From: Deinococcus depolymerans
GTDB taxonomy: Bacteria > Deinococcota > Deinococci > Deinococcales > Deinococcaceae
Reading direction: 5' to 3'
Length of the DNA: 64,000 nt
NCBI RefSeq assembly: GCF_039522025.1
Contig: NZ_BAAADB010000011.1
Span: forward strand, 62,001-126,000
The notes beneath the pieces are model-generated. The model was not told the origin of the DNA. It did no database searches and worked only from the letters and a program-made list of their open reading frames with translations. The position numbers and the translations under genes are program-made. Shown in pieces: positions 49,021 through 57,266 of this stretch. The first letter of the stretch is position 1. Each line of letters opens with the position of its first letter.

Positions 49021-50100
49021 ATGCCCCGACCCGCCCGATCAGACCGAACCGCGCCCACCGGCCGGAAATCCAGCCGACCCAAGGTCGATCACCGTACCCG
49101 CGCGCCCGCCCACGAGTACGAACTCGAGGCGCTGGCCGGCCTGGAACACGTGGCTGCCACCGAACTCGACACCGTGCCGCTCGCCCGTGACATCCGCGGC
49201 CCGCGCTTCTGGTACCCCGGCGACCCGGAACGCCTGACCCGCATGAAGAGCGTGACGGCCGTGTACCGCGTGCGCGGCTGGGACGTGCCCCGCCCGCGTG
49301 GCCTGCTGGGCCACCAGCAGCTCGGGGAACTGACGGCCTTCCTGCAGGAGGTCGTGGCGGTCGGCGGGCACACGTCCTTCCGGATCGGCGCGGCCGGCCG
49401 CGAGAGTCCGGTCATGCAGCGCATCGCCGAGGAACTCCAGACGGCCCTGCAACTCCCGCACGAACCCGAGACCGGCGAACTGCTCATCCGCATCCTGCCG
49501 CAGCAGCAGGGTGAGGGTTGGGACGTGCTGGCCCGCATCACCCGCCGCCCCCTGAGCGCCCGCGCGTGGCGGGAGTGCAACATGGCCGGCGGCCTGAACG
49601 CCACCATCGCCTACGCCGCCCACAAACTCGCCGGTCAGCGCGACAACGACCGGATCTTCAACCCCATGAGCGGCAGCGGCACCCTCCTGATCGAGCGCGC
49701 CCTGATGGGCCCCTACGACGCGATGGTCGGCGTGGACATCAGTGCGGACGCCGTGCGCTGCGCGCAGACGAACATCCGCGCCGCGAAACGCGAGATCGAG
49801 GTCGCGCAGATCGACGCGCTGCACACCGGTCTGCCCGCCCGGTCCTTCGACCTGGTCATGGCCGACCTGCCCTGGGGGGACGCCATCGGCACGCACGGCG
49901 GCAACGAGGCCCTGTACCCCGCCTTCCTCAAGGAGATGGGCCGCCTGACCAGCCAGCGCGGGCGTCTGTGCGTCATCACGCATGAGATCCGCCTGTTCGA
50001 GCGGGTGCTGGCCGAACAGCAGAAATGGAGCGCCCATGAACTGTTCCAGGTGGCCAGCGGCGGGCATCACCCCAAGGCCTACCTGCTCAGCAAGACCTGA
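49021..50100 (+). CDS. THUMP-domain tRNA guanine-N2 methyltransferase (TrmN/Trm14-like)
   Basis: A 359-aa protein. An N-terminal ferredoxin-like and THUMP region (about residues 35-180) binds tRNA. The Rossmann methyltransferase has NPMSGSGTLLIE as motif I, VGVDIS as motif II and DLPWGD as the catalytic motif IV. The plan is that of TrmN of Thermus (m2G6 of tRNA). The first 30 residues are basic. The ATG is set by TATACT; the open frame upstream is antisense to ktrB and not coding. The stop TGA overlaps a repeat element. Confidence 0.88.
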   Translation: MPRPARSDRTAPTGRKSSRPKVDHRTRAPAHEYELEALAGLEHVAATELDTVPLARDIRGPRFWYPGDPERLTRMKSVTAVYRVRGWDVPRPRGLLGHQQLGELTAFLQEVVAVGGHTSFRIGAAGRESPVMQRIAEELQTALQLPHEPETGELLIRILPQQQGEGWDVLARITRRPLSARAWRECNMAGGLNATIAYAAHKLAGQRDNDRIFNPMSGSGTLLIERALMGPYDAMVGVDISADAVRCAQTNIRAAKREIEVAQIDALHTGLPARSFDLVMADLPWGDAIGTHGGNEALYPAFLKEMGRLTSQRGRLCVITHEIRLFERVLAEQQKWSAHELFQVASGGHHPKAYLLSKT

Positions 50101-50257
50101 TACGGACTCCGATTGAATGGCTTACAAAGCCGTTCAATCCGAGCGGATGCGACTCGGAGAGCTGCTCCGCAGAGAAGGAGCAAAACGGGTTCCGGACGTG
50201 GAGTTGGCAATCCGGTGCTGTCCCGGGTTGTTAACGAAACAAACGGAATCCGTATGA
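50100..50257 (+). repeat. TGATACGG-family repeat, full copy overlapping a stop codon
   Basis: Plus orientation. The ATACGG end starts on the last base of the methyltransferase stop. The inner hairpin is AATCCGG/CCGGGTT with a G-T wobble pair. Confidence 0.88.
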
Positions 50258-50262
50258 TGCCT

Positions 50263-50338
50263 GTGCGGGGCCGCTCTGCGAGCCGCCTCCGCCCGGATCG
50301 AACGGGTGTGGCAACCCATTCAACCCGGGTGCGTCTCA
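50263..50338 (-). repeat. TGATACGG-family repeat, half copy
   Basis: The outer half in minus orientation (GGGGCCGCTCTGCGAG, hairpin GAACGGG/CCCATTC, end CCCGGGTGCGTC). It is very like the partial copy at 11868. Confidence 0.6.
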
Positions 50339-50339
50339 G

Positions 50340-50507
50340 CAATGGTGCGGACAGGTTCATACCTTCAGGGCAGACCAGCGATGAACACGCCGTGTTTCCC
50401 CCTCCCGCTTGAGGGGGGAGGCTGGGAGGGGGTGAGCAGGAATGGCGTCACAGAAGACGTGTGCCATGCCTGTCCCCTCTGGCGCTTGAACAGTATCCGC
50501 ACCATTG
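50340..50507. repeat. 168-bp segment bounded by 12-bp inverted repeats
   Basis: CAATGGTGCGGA and TCCGCACCATTG bound a non-coding stretch that holds a C/G-rich inverted repeat (around 50400-50435). It could be a MITE-like insertion. No clear target duplication is seen, and there is no gene in it. Confidence 0.4.
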
Positions 50508-50510
50508 ATC

Positions 50511-50560
50511 ATACGGACTCCGGTTGAATGCCTTACGAAGGCAGTCAATCGGAGTCCGTA

Positions 50561-50561
<1 letters not shown>
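50511..50561. repeat. 51-bp palindromic minimal form of the TGATACGG repeat
   Basis: ATACGGACTCCG and CGGAGTCCGTAT are perfect terminal arms around a TTGAATGCCTT/AAGGCAGTCAA hairpin. Its right end overlaps the murA stop codon. As RNA it would be a strong hairpin right after murA. Confidence 0.85.
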
Positions 50562-51841
<1,280 letters not shown>

Positions 51842-51925
51842 GGCGGTATCCTTTCGTGGTCTTCACGGGCGCGTGAGGCGGGGGGGGGATGGCCGCTGGC
51901 CGGAAGCCTCACGCGGCTTGGGTGC

Positions 51926-51955
51926 ATGTTACACATCTTGCTCAAGGTGTGTCCA
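51926..51955 (-). promoter_or_regulatory. Possible murA promoter
   Basis: In the gene direction TGGACA (51950-51955) and TAACAT (51926-51931) are 18 bases apart. The leader would be near 78 bases. Confidence 0.45.
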
Positions 51956-52028
51956 CACTCACGATAACGCGCACGCGTCCTGCGAGGATGAGCCGTATCT
52001 ACAGGCCCGTCGTCAGGGGAGTCTCATG

Positions 52029-52057
52029 TTGAGGGTACTCAGGCTGCGTGCTAGGCT
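52029..52057 (+). promoter_or_regulatory. Promoter of the ribbon-helix-helix gene
   Basis: TTGAGG (52029-52034) and TAGGCT (52052-52057), 17 bases apart, with an extended TGC before the -10. Confidence 0.65.
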
Positions 52058-52120
52058 GCGGGTACGACCACACCCAGCACCGTTGTCCCCGGGCAGCGGG
52101 AGCTCCCTTTCAGGAGAGGC

Positions 52121-52345
52121 ATGCCCAAGAAGGAACGTAAACGCCTGCAGGTGGTGATCAGCGACGAACAGGACGCCCTGCTGACCCGCACGGCCTACGA
52201 GCTGTCCAGCCCCGAACGACTGATCAGCAAGAGCGAAGTCGTGAGGCTCGCCATCGAGAAGATCGCCCGTGAACTCGGCGAGGGCGAGAACCTCGAGCAG
52301 TACCGCTCGATCCTGGACACCGAACTGCTCAGCGACGACGCCTGA
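52121..52345 (+). CDS. Ribbon-helix-helix DNA-binding-type protein
   Basis: A 74-aa basic-then-acidic protein. RLQVVISDEQDALL (strand and first helix) and SKSEVVRLAIEKIARELG (second helix) match the ribbon-helix-helix plan of small repressors such as CopG/ParD. No toxin gene adjoins, so it may be an orphan regulator. AGGAG lies before the ATG, and a good promoter is upstream. The stop TGA is the beginning of a repeat element. Confidence 0.7.
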   Translation: MPKKERKRLQVVISDEQDALLTRTAYELSSPERLISKSEVVRLAIEKIARELGEGENLEQYRSILDTELLSDDA

Positions 52346-52498
52346 TCCGGATTCCGATTGAATGGGCTGCAAAGCCCGTTCAATCCGAGCGGTTGCGACT
52401 CGGAGAGCTGCTCCGCAGAGAAGGAGAGAAGCGGGTTCCGGACGTGGAGCTGGCAATCCGGTGAAGTTCCGGATTGTCGGCGAAACAAACGGAATCCG
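52345..52498 (+). repeat. TGATACGG-family repeat, full copy interrupted by an IS at its far end
   Basis: Plus orientation. Begins on the stop codon of the ribbon-helix-helix gene. The inner hairpin is AATCCGG/CCGGATT. It breaks at CGGAATCCG, and the missing TATGATACGG resumes at 53756 after the IS. Confidence 0.88.
52490..52498. repeat. Left copy of 9-bp target duplication
   Basis: CGGAATCCG; identical to 53747-53755 on the other side of the IS. Confidence 0.85.
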
Positions 52499-52516
52499 CT
52501 GGGAGCCTGACATAAG

Positions 52517-53690
52517 TCATGAGAAACCCTGAATGACGTTCCAGCCGATCGGCGATCGTCGACGACGTGACGGTTCAGGGTCACTGGCCTGGGAGAGGCG
52601 CAGCCTCTCCAAGACTGGTGTTCGACGTGTCAAGGCCTGGCGAATGGCGCGCAATCCCAGCTGCGCATAACTCAAGCCCCGTGCCCAGTGTGGATCGACC
52701 TCCCGCCGTTTCCCTTGCTCCGTGACGGCCGTTCCCTCGCTCAAGGCCATCAGGTACGCCATGCCCAGCACGCACCAGAGTTTCTCCAGTTGGTGCGCCT
52801 GATTCAGGCGCGTGTCCTCGAGGTTGAAGACCCCGCTCTTCAGGTCGAGGAAGGATTCCTCGACCTGAGTACGTTGGTGATACTCCGCGAATGTTCGCGT
52901 GTGACAGGGCTGACTACTCACGATGAACCAAGGATCACGTTGTCCAAAAGGCCGCACTGCCGCGATGTTCACGGGCCCGTATCTCTGCCCCGTGACGTAC
53001 ACCCCATGCCGCACGATCAACTGACCGTGGTGACTGAGCTGTGACTGAAATTGCCCCAAGGACGTTCCGTCCTGATCAAAGAGGTGGATGGGACCTTTGC
53101 CGCGAATCATCCACTGCCATCCGAAGGTGGTGAAGTCGCCCATCAACGTGTGATCAAGGAAGCCCCGGTCTGCACAGATGCAGACCTCTTCGACCTGTGG
53201 CAAGTGGACGAGCAGGCACTGGACGCTGGCGAGCACAGGGTAGATTTCCTGATTTCCCACCGTCGAACTACCATGACGGATGACGCGCCAGGACAACGGT
53301 ATGGCACGCCCCCGGTAGACGAGGGAGACGCAGATCACGCACCAGCGTTTGAACAGGAGGGTGGTGTCCAGGGCGAGGGTGATGCGCGCATCACCCCAGT
53401 CACGCAGTGCGACCTGCATGAGGTGTTGGTAGACCGCGCGCCAGGGGACGCTGGAGGACGTCAGGGCGCGCAGGAATCGTCGTTCATGACTCTGCGCGTA
53501 TCGGGCTCGGGAGACCACGAAAGGAGCACCACGCGGCTGGGTGAGGGACGCAGCTCAGGAGGAGACCGGCGACCATCCAGGCGAACGTTCGGGCATGTCG
53601 CTGATCCGACCATGGAGCAGTTCGGAGGAGGGCGAAGATGCGGTGGAATAGAGTGGAGGCGTCCCCGTCGGTGTGCTGTTCTTGTGTCAT
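52517..53690 (-). pseudogene. IS4-family DDE transposase, frameshifted
   Basis: The main frame (52517-53518) codes 333 residues of an IS4-type transposase: LALDTTLL with the first catalytic Asp, CADRGFL with the second, and YHQRTQVEESFLDLKSG with the Glu of the YREK-like signature. The N-terminal 45 residues (MTQEQHTDGDAS to MVAGLLLS) are in another frame starting at 53690. The frames meet near 53545-53560, where a shift of one base restores LTQPRGAPFVVSRARYAQ, the expected continuation. The gene is probably inactive unless frameshifting rescues it. Confidence 0.8.
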
Positions 53691-53700
53691 GACAGCTCAA

Positions 53701-53722
53701 GAATGCCCCGTCGGGGGCATTC
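53701..53722. terminator. Hairpin inside the IS end
   Basis: GAATGCCCC pairs perfectly with GGGGCATTC around a 4-base loop, between the IS edge and the transposase start. Such hairpins can block transcription entering the IS from outside. Confidence 0.6.
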
Positions 53723-53746
53723 TCATCTGTAGTGTCAGGCTCCCAG

Positions 53747-53755
53747 CGGAATCCG
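53747..53755. repeat. Right copy of 9-bp target duplication
   Basis: CGGAATCCG; pairs with 52490-52498. Confidence 0.85.
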
Positions 53756-53759
53756 TATG

Positions 53760-53889
53760 ATACGGACTGCCGTTTGTTTCGTTCACAGATCGGAACACCA
53801 CCGATCTGTCAACGCCACGTCCGGAACCCGCCCAGCTCCTCCTCGCTTCGCTCGGATTGAATGGGTTGCCACACCCGTTTAATCCGGGT
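53760..53889 (-). repeat. TGATACGG-family repeat, minus copy fused head to head
   Basis: Minus orientation. The inner hairpin is GATCGG/CCGATC. Its outer hairpin (ATTGAATGGG with CCCGTTTAAT) is shared with the plus copy that follows. Confidence 0.75.
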
Positions 53890-54002
53890 GGACGCGACTC
53901 GGAGAGCGGCCCCGCACAGTCGGAACCCAGCGGACGGCCGGGCGTGACGCTGGCAACCCGGAACACCACCAGGTTGTCAGCGAAACAGGCGACCGTCCGT
54001 AC
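53851..54002 (+). repeat. TGATACGG-family repeat, plus copy sharing a hairpin with its neighbour
   Basis: Plus orientation, diverged. It has CGACTCGGAGAGCGGCCCC, an AACCCGG arm, and the end CAGGCGACCGTCCGTA. Confidence 0.65.
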
Positions 54003-54044
54003 GACCTGCACGGACCCCGCGCGCCCCTCTCCCGCAGGGGGCGC

Positions 54045-55163
54045 TCAGGGACGGCCCAGGGCCAGCGGGTCATCCAGCACGCGCCGCGCCCACAGGTAAC
54101 GCGGCCCCCAGTAGCGGTCACTGCGGAACCGGTCGACGCTCACGCGTCCCTGGTAACTGTTGGCACTCACGAACTGGTCATCCCCCAGGAAGATGCCGAC
54201 GTGCGACACCCGCCCGCGGCCCTCGGTATCGAAGAACAGCAGGTCACCCGGCCGCAGGTCACGGTCGTCCACCGGGACGCCCGCCTGCGCCTGATCGGCA
54301 CTGACGCGCGGCAGCGGCACGCCCAGCGGCGTGAAGACCTGCCGCACGAAGCCGCTGCAGTCCGTGCCGCTGCGGCTCTCGCCTCCGAACACGTACGGCG
54401 TGCCGAGCAGCGCCATGGCCGCGCCGCGCCAATCGGTTCCCGGGGAGAGCGGCGCAGCGGAAGGAACGGCCGCTGCCGCGCCCGGCAGGACCGCGGCGGC
54501 CCCCCCGGCGGGCGCGGGCGACGGGTCCTGCACGCGCGGCATCGGCCGCGCCGGTTGCAGCGCCGGCACGGTCTGGGCCGGCGCTGAGGGCAGGAACGGG
54601 GAGCCGCCCACGCCGGCCGGCAGTGGGGGCGCGGCGGGGCGGGCCGCGCCCTGATCCTGCGCGCCGGGCGGGAGGGTCAGCAACTGCCCGGGCCGCAGGG
54701 TCGCGCCGCCCGGCAGGGCGTTGGCGGCCAGCAGGGCATCGACCGTGACGCCGTACCGCCGCGACAGGGCGTACAGCGTCTCGCCGGCCTGGACCGCATG
54801 GGTGCGCGGCGCGGCCGTCAGTGTAAGCACCTGCCCGGCCCGCAGGTCCGGGCGGGTCAGTCCGTTCAGGGCCAGCAGCGCCTCGACACTCAGTCCCGCG
54901 CGGCGGGCCAGGCTGAAGGCGGTATCGCCGGGCTGCACGGTCACGCTGCCCACCCCGCGCAGGTCGCCGGCCTGCAGACCGGCCACCGGCTCGCTGCCCT
55001 GCGCGGCGGCCGGCCCGCCCCCCAGCAGCGCTGCCAGCGCGAGCAGCGCGAGTGGACCACGCCACCGCGCGGGGACGGGGAAGGCGGCTGGCCGCGCGGC
55101 GCTTTTCCGGAGTGTGGACGGAACAGACGGAATCCGTATCAGACGGTCGGCAGACAGGGACAT
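54045..55163 (-). CDS. LysM-NlpC/P60 peptidoglycan hydrolase
   Basis: A 372-aa exported cell-wall hydrolase. A hydrophobic signal segment (about residues 36-54, ending PAAAQ) is followed by two LysM domains (about 74-115 and 121-164), a Pro/Ala linker, and an NlpC/P60 domain with Cys269 (TDCSGF) and His321 (VSHVGIF), the catalytic pair for cleaving stem peptides. The start is uncertain: 55163 gives 35 residues before the signal core, and residues 6-17 are coded by a fragment of the repeat family. An earlier start at 55283 is also open. Confidence 0.85.
   Translation of the reverse strand: MSLSADRLIRIPSVPSTLRKSAARPAAFPVPARWRGPLALLALAALLGGGPAAAQGSEPVAGLQAGDLRGVGSVTVQPGDTAFSLARRAGLSVEALLALNGLTRPDLRAGQVLTLTAAPRTHAVQAGETLYALSRRYGVTVDALLAANALPGGATLRPGQLLTLPPGAQDQGAARPAAPPLPAGVGGSPFLPSAPAQTVPALQPARPMPRVQDPSPAPAGGAAAVLPGAAAAVPSAAPLSPGTDWRGAAMALLGTPYVFGGESRSGTDCSGFVRQVFTPLGVPLPRVSADQAQAGVPVDDRDLRPGDLLFFDTEGRGRVSHVGIFLGDDQFVSANSYQGRVSVDRFRSDRYWGPRYLWARRVLDDPLALGRP
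55102..55147 (-). repeat. Fragment of the TGATACGG-family repeat within the NlpC/P60 gene start
   Basis: Contains ACAGACGGAATCCGTATCAG, close to the far end of the element (CAAACGGAATCCGTATGA). It lies in the reading frame of the hydrolase and codes LIRIPSVPS. Confidence 0.6.
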
Positions 55164-55311
55164 GGGAGACTCGCAGGGGAGGGCCGGCCGGAACGCGCAG
55201 GGCCGGGCAGGGGATCGGCAGCTGAGAAACATGAAGGTTGACCTGACCCGCGCACCGTAACACGGGGCGGCCCGGCCTGCCAAGACGCCCCCCGGCAGGG
55301 AGGAAGCGCGT

Positions 55312-55476
55312 CATACGGATTCCGGGCGTAGAGTCGGCAATCCGGCGGTTTGCCGGGTTGTCAACGAAACAGACGGCAGTCTTCGCTGATCCCACGCTGC
55401 GGAGCCGCGCTCCGAGTCGCTTCACCCGGGTTGAATGAGTTCTGCAAACCATTCAACCCGGGTCCGTCCCGGACGT
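55312..55476. repeat. TGATACGG-family repeat, mosaic copy
   Basis: An outer end CATACGGATTCCG is fused to an inner plus-strand half (AATCCGG/CCGGGTT hairpin and GTCAACGAAACAGACGG). A minus-strand outer half follows (GCGGAGCCGCGCTCCGAG and the TTGAATGA hairpin). Confidence 0.65.
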
Positions 55477-55519
55477 GCTGTCGTCCTGACTGGGGGGCCG
55501 CTGCCGACCCGGCCCGGCG

Positions 55520-55525
55520 TATGGT
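55520..55525 (+). promoter_or_regulatory. -10 box, probably leaderless MFS transcript
   Basis: TATGGT ends seven bases before the GTG at 55533. Confidence 0.5.
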
Positions 55526-55532
55526 GAGCGGT

Positions 55533-56819
55533 GTGATCGCCCGCGCCCAGGCGTGGCGCACGCGCACCTTCAGCGCCCTGCGTCACCCCCACTACCGCCG
55601 CTACTGGTTCTCGCAGCTGCTCTCCCTGATCGGCTCCTGGATGCAGGCCACCGCCCAGCAGTACCTCGTGCTGGAACTCTCGGGCGGCAGCAGCGCCGCG
55701 CTCGGCTGGGTGACGGCCGCGCAGTTCATGCCCAGCCTGCTGCTCTCCCTGTTCGCCGGGGCCGTCATCGACCGCGTGCCGCGCCGGCGCGTGCTGCTGG
55801 CCACGCAGGTCACGCTGCTGCTCACGGCGACCGCGCTGGCCGTCACCACCCACCTCGGCGTGGTCAGCCTGCCGCTCGTCATGGGGATCGCGTTCCTGTC
55901 CGGCTGCGCGAACGCCTTCGACATGCCGGCCCGGCAGAGCATGGTCGTGGACTTCGTGCCCCGCAGCGACGTGCCGAACGCCGTCGCGCTGAACAGCCTG
56001 TCCTTCAACGTGAGCCGGACGCTGGGGCAGGCACTGTTCGGCGTGGTGGCCGCGCTGGGCGTCACGCTGCTGGCCGGCGGGAACAGCGACGACATCTCGC
56101 GGCTGGCGCTGCCCTTCTACCTGAATGTCATGTCGTTCTTCGTGGTGCTGTACGTGATCGCCACGCTGCCCTTCCCGCAGCGGGACGCCGGCCCGCGCGG
56201 CAGCATGGCCGAGGACGTCCGCGAGGGCCTGCGCTACGTGCGCGGCACCCCCGCCGTGCGCAACGTCATGCTGCTGGTCGGCGCGCTCAGCCTGACCATC
56301 ATCAACTTCAACGTGATCATTCCCTACTACGCCCGCGTGGTGTTCGACGCGCGCGAGGCCACCTTCGGCGCACTGTCCGCCGCGTTCGGGATCGGCGCGA
56401 TGGCCGGCGCCCTCTGGCAGGCCAGCCGCCCCAACCCCCTGCGCAACCTGCGGGTCGGCGCGGTCATCCTGACCCTCAGCGCCGTGGTGCTGGCCCTCAC
56501 GCCCGGCCCGGCACTGGCCTTCCCAGTCCTGGCTGCCTGCGGCTTCGGGATGCTGACCCTGCTCGTCAGCGCGAACAGCAGCGTGCAACTCGCCATTCCC
56601 GACGCGCTGCGCGGGCGCGTCATGAGCCTGTACTCCTTCGTGCTGGTCGGCATGGGCCCCCCCGGCGCGCTGATCGCCAGCAGCCTGATCAGCCGCGACG
56701 GTCCCCTCGGCCCGCGCGCCGGTCTGATCGCGCTGGCCGCGCTGGGAGCGCTGAGTACCGCGGCGCTGTGGACCCGCCTGCCCCGCGAACCGCGCCCTGC
56801 GGCGGAACGTGAACTCTGA
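55533..56819 (+). CDS. Major facilitator superfamily transporter
   Basis: A 428-aa protein with about twelve helices, of the EntS/macrolide-exporter-like MFS branch (HPHYRRYWFSQLLSLIGSWMQ near the start; NAFDMPARQSMVVDFVP in the middle). These usually export drugs or siderophores. The GTG at 55533 is preferred because TATGGT sits seven bases upstream; an ATG at 55521 lies inside that box. Confidence 0.9.
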   Translation: MIARAQAWRTRTFSALRHPHYRRYWFSQLLSLIGSWMQATAQQYLVLELSGGSSAALGWVTAAQFMPSLLLSLFAGAVIDRVPRRRVLLATQVTLLLTATALAVTTHLGVVSLPLVMGIAFLSGCANAFDMPARQSMVVDFVPRSDVPNAVALNSLSFNVSRTLGQALFGVVAALGVTLLAGGNSDDISRLALPFYLNVMSFFVVLYVIATLPFPQRDAGPRGSMAEDVREGLRYVRGTPAVRNVMLLVGALSLTIINFNVIIPYYARVVFDAREATFGALSAAFGIGAMAGALWQASRPNPLRNLRVGAVILTLSAVVLALTPGPALAFPVLAACGFGMLTLLVSANSSVQLAIPDALRGRVMSLYSFVLVGMGPPGALIASSLISRDGPLGPRAGLIALAALGALSTAALWTRLPREPRPAAEREL

Positions 56820-56853
56820 ACCCAGCCTAAGCCCGCACGCCGCGAACGGCTGT

Positions 56854-56859
56854 TATGCT
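56854..56859 (+). promoter_or_regulatory. -10 box for the 53-aa protein gene
   Basis: TATGCT ends six bases before the ATG at 56866. Confidence 0.5.
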
Positions 56860-56865
56860 GCGTGC

Positions 56866-57027
56866 ATGGCTTCAGACCGCAATCCTGACCAATCGCACGC
56901 CCTGATGACCTGGGCGCTGATCGTGGTTGCCCTGGGCGCGATCATCGGGATCGGCACCACCGCCGCGCTGCTCGCCCGCAAGGGACGCCCCCTGCCCGAC
57001 GACCCCGACGCCCCCCTGTTCATCTGA
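56866..57027 (+). CDS. Small single-helix membrane protein (53 aa)
   Basis: A 53-aa protein: polar N-terminus, one helix (about residues 14-36, MTWALIVVALGAIIGIGTTAALL), a basic RKGR turn, and an acidic C-terminal tail (PDDPDAPLFI). The start follows a TATGCT box by six bases. A very stable hairpin follows the stop by three bases. No family recognised. Confidence 0.7.
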   Translation: MASDRNPDQSHALMTWALIVVALGAIIGIGTTAALLARKGRPLPDDPDAPLFI

Positions 57028-57030
57028 ACG

Positions 57031-57081
57031 GCGAAGGTGCAGGGGCGGACCGATTCAACCGGTCCGCCCCTGCACCTTCGC
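57031..57081. terminator. 22-bp perfect hairpin after the small protein gene
   Basis: The 22-base arm 57031-57052 (beginning GCGAAGGTGCAGG) is fully complementary to 57060-57081, with a 7-base loop ATTCAAC. There is no T tract. Its perfect pairing is unusual for a simple terminator. Confidence 0.6.
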
Positions 57082-57098
57082 CCGCGCCGGACGGTCCT

Positions 57099-57211
57099 GA
57101 TACCGACTCGGAGAGCTGCTCCGCAGAGGAGGAGAGAAGCGCCCCTCCGGACGTGGAGTTGACGACCCGGTGCCGTTCCGGGTTGTCAACGAAACAAACG
57201 GAATCCGTATG
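57099..57211 (+). repeat. TGATACGG-family repeat, copy lacking the first hairpin
   Basis: Begins ATACCGACTCGGAGAG, joining the outer end to the middle. The inner hairpin is ACCCGG/CCGGGT and the far end is intact. A further end fragment (CGAAACAAACGGAGTGCGGATCA, within 57247-57269) supplies the TGA stop of the SLC13 gene. Confidence 0.8.
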
Positions 57212-57266
57212 ACCCTCCCCGGGACACCCGGAGACATCTGCGCTACCGAAACAAACGGAGTGCGGA

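Larger units (their letters stand above)
52499..53746. mobile_element. IS4-type insertion sequence, 1248 bp
   Basis: Bounded by inverted repeats with 14 identical bases (CTGGGAGCCTGACA), extending with a few mismatches through ATGAGAA. It is flanked by the 9-bp duplication CGGAATCCG. It carries one transposase gene on the minus strand, apparently frameshifted. The insertion point is the end of a TGATACGG-family repeat. Confidence 0.9.
55164..55532. other. Intergenic region of repeat pieces between divergent genes
   Basis: A mosaic repeat copy fills 55312-55476. The rest holds no gene that I can support. The MFS -10 box (TATGGT) is at 55520-55525. Confidence 0.5.

Noticed and set aside
52517..53690. 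Programmed frameshift in the transposase
   Set aside because: No slippery heptamer (such as A6 or T-run) is seen at the frame junction, and IS4-type transposases are normally single-frame, so decay is preferred, though not proven.
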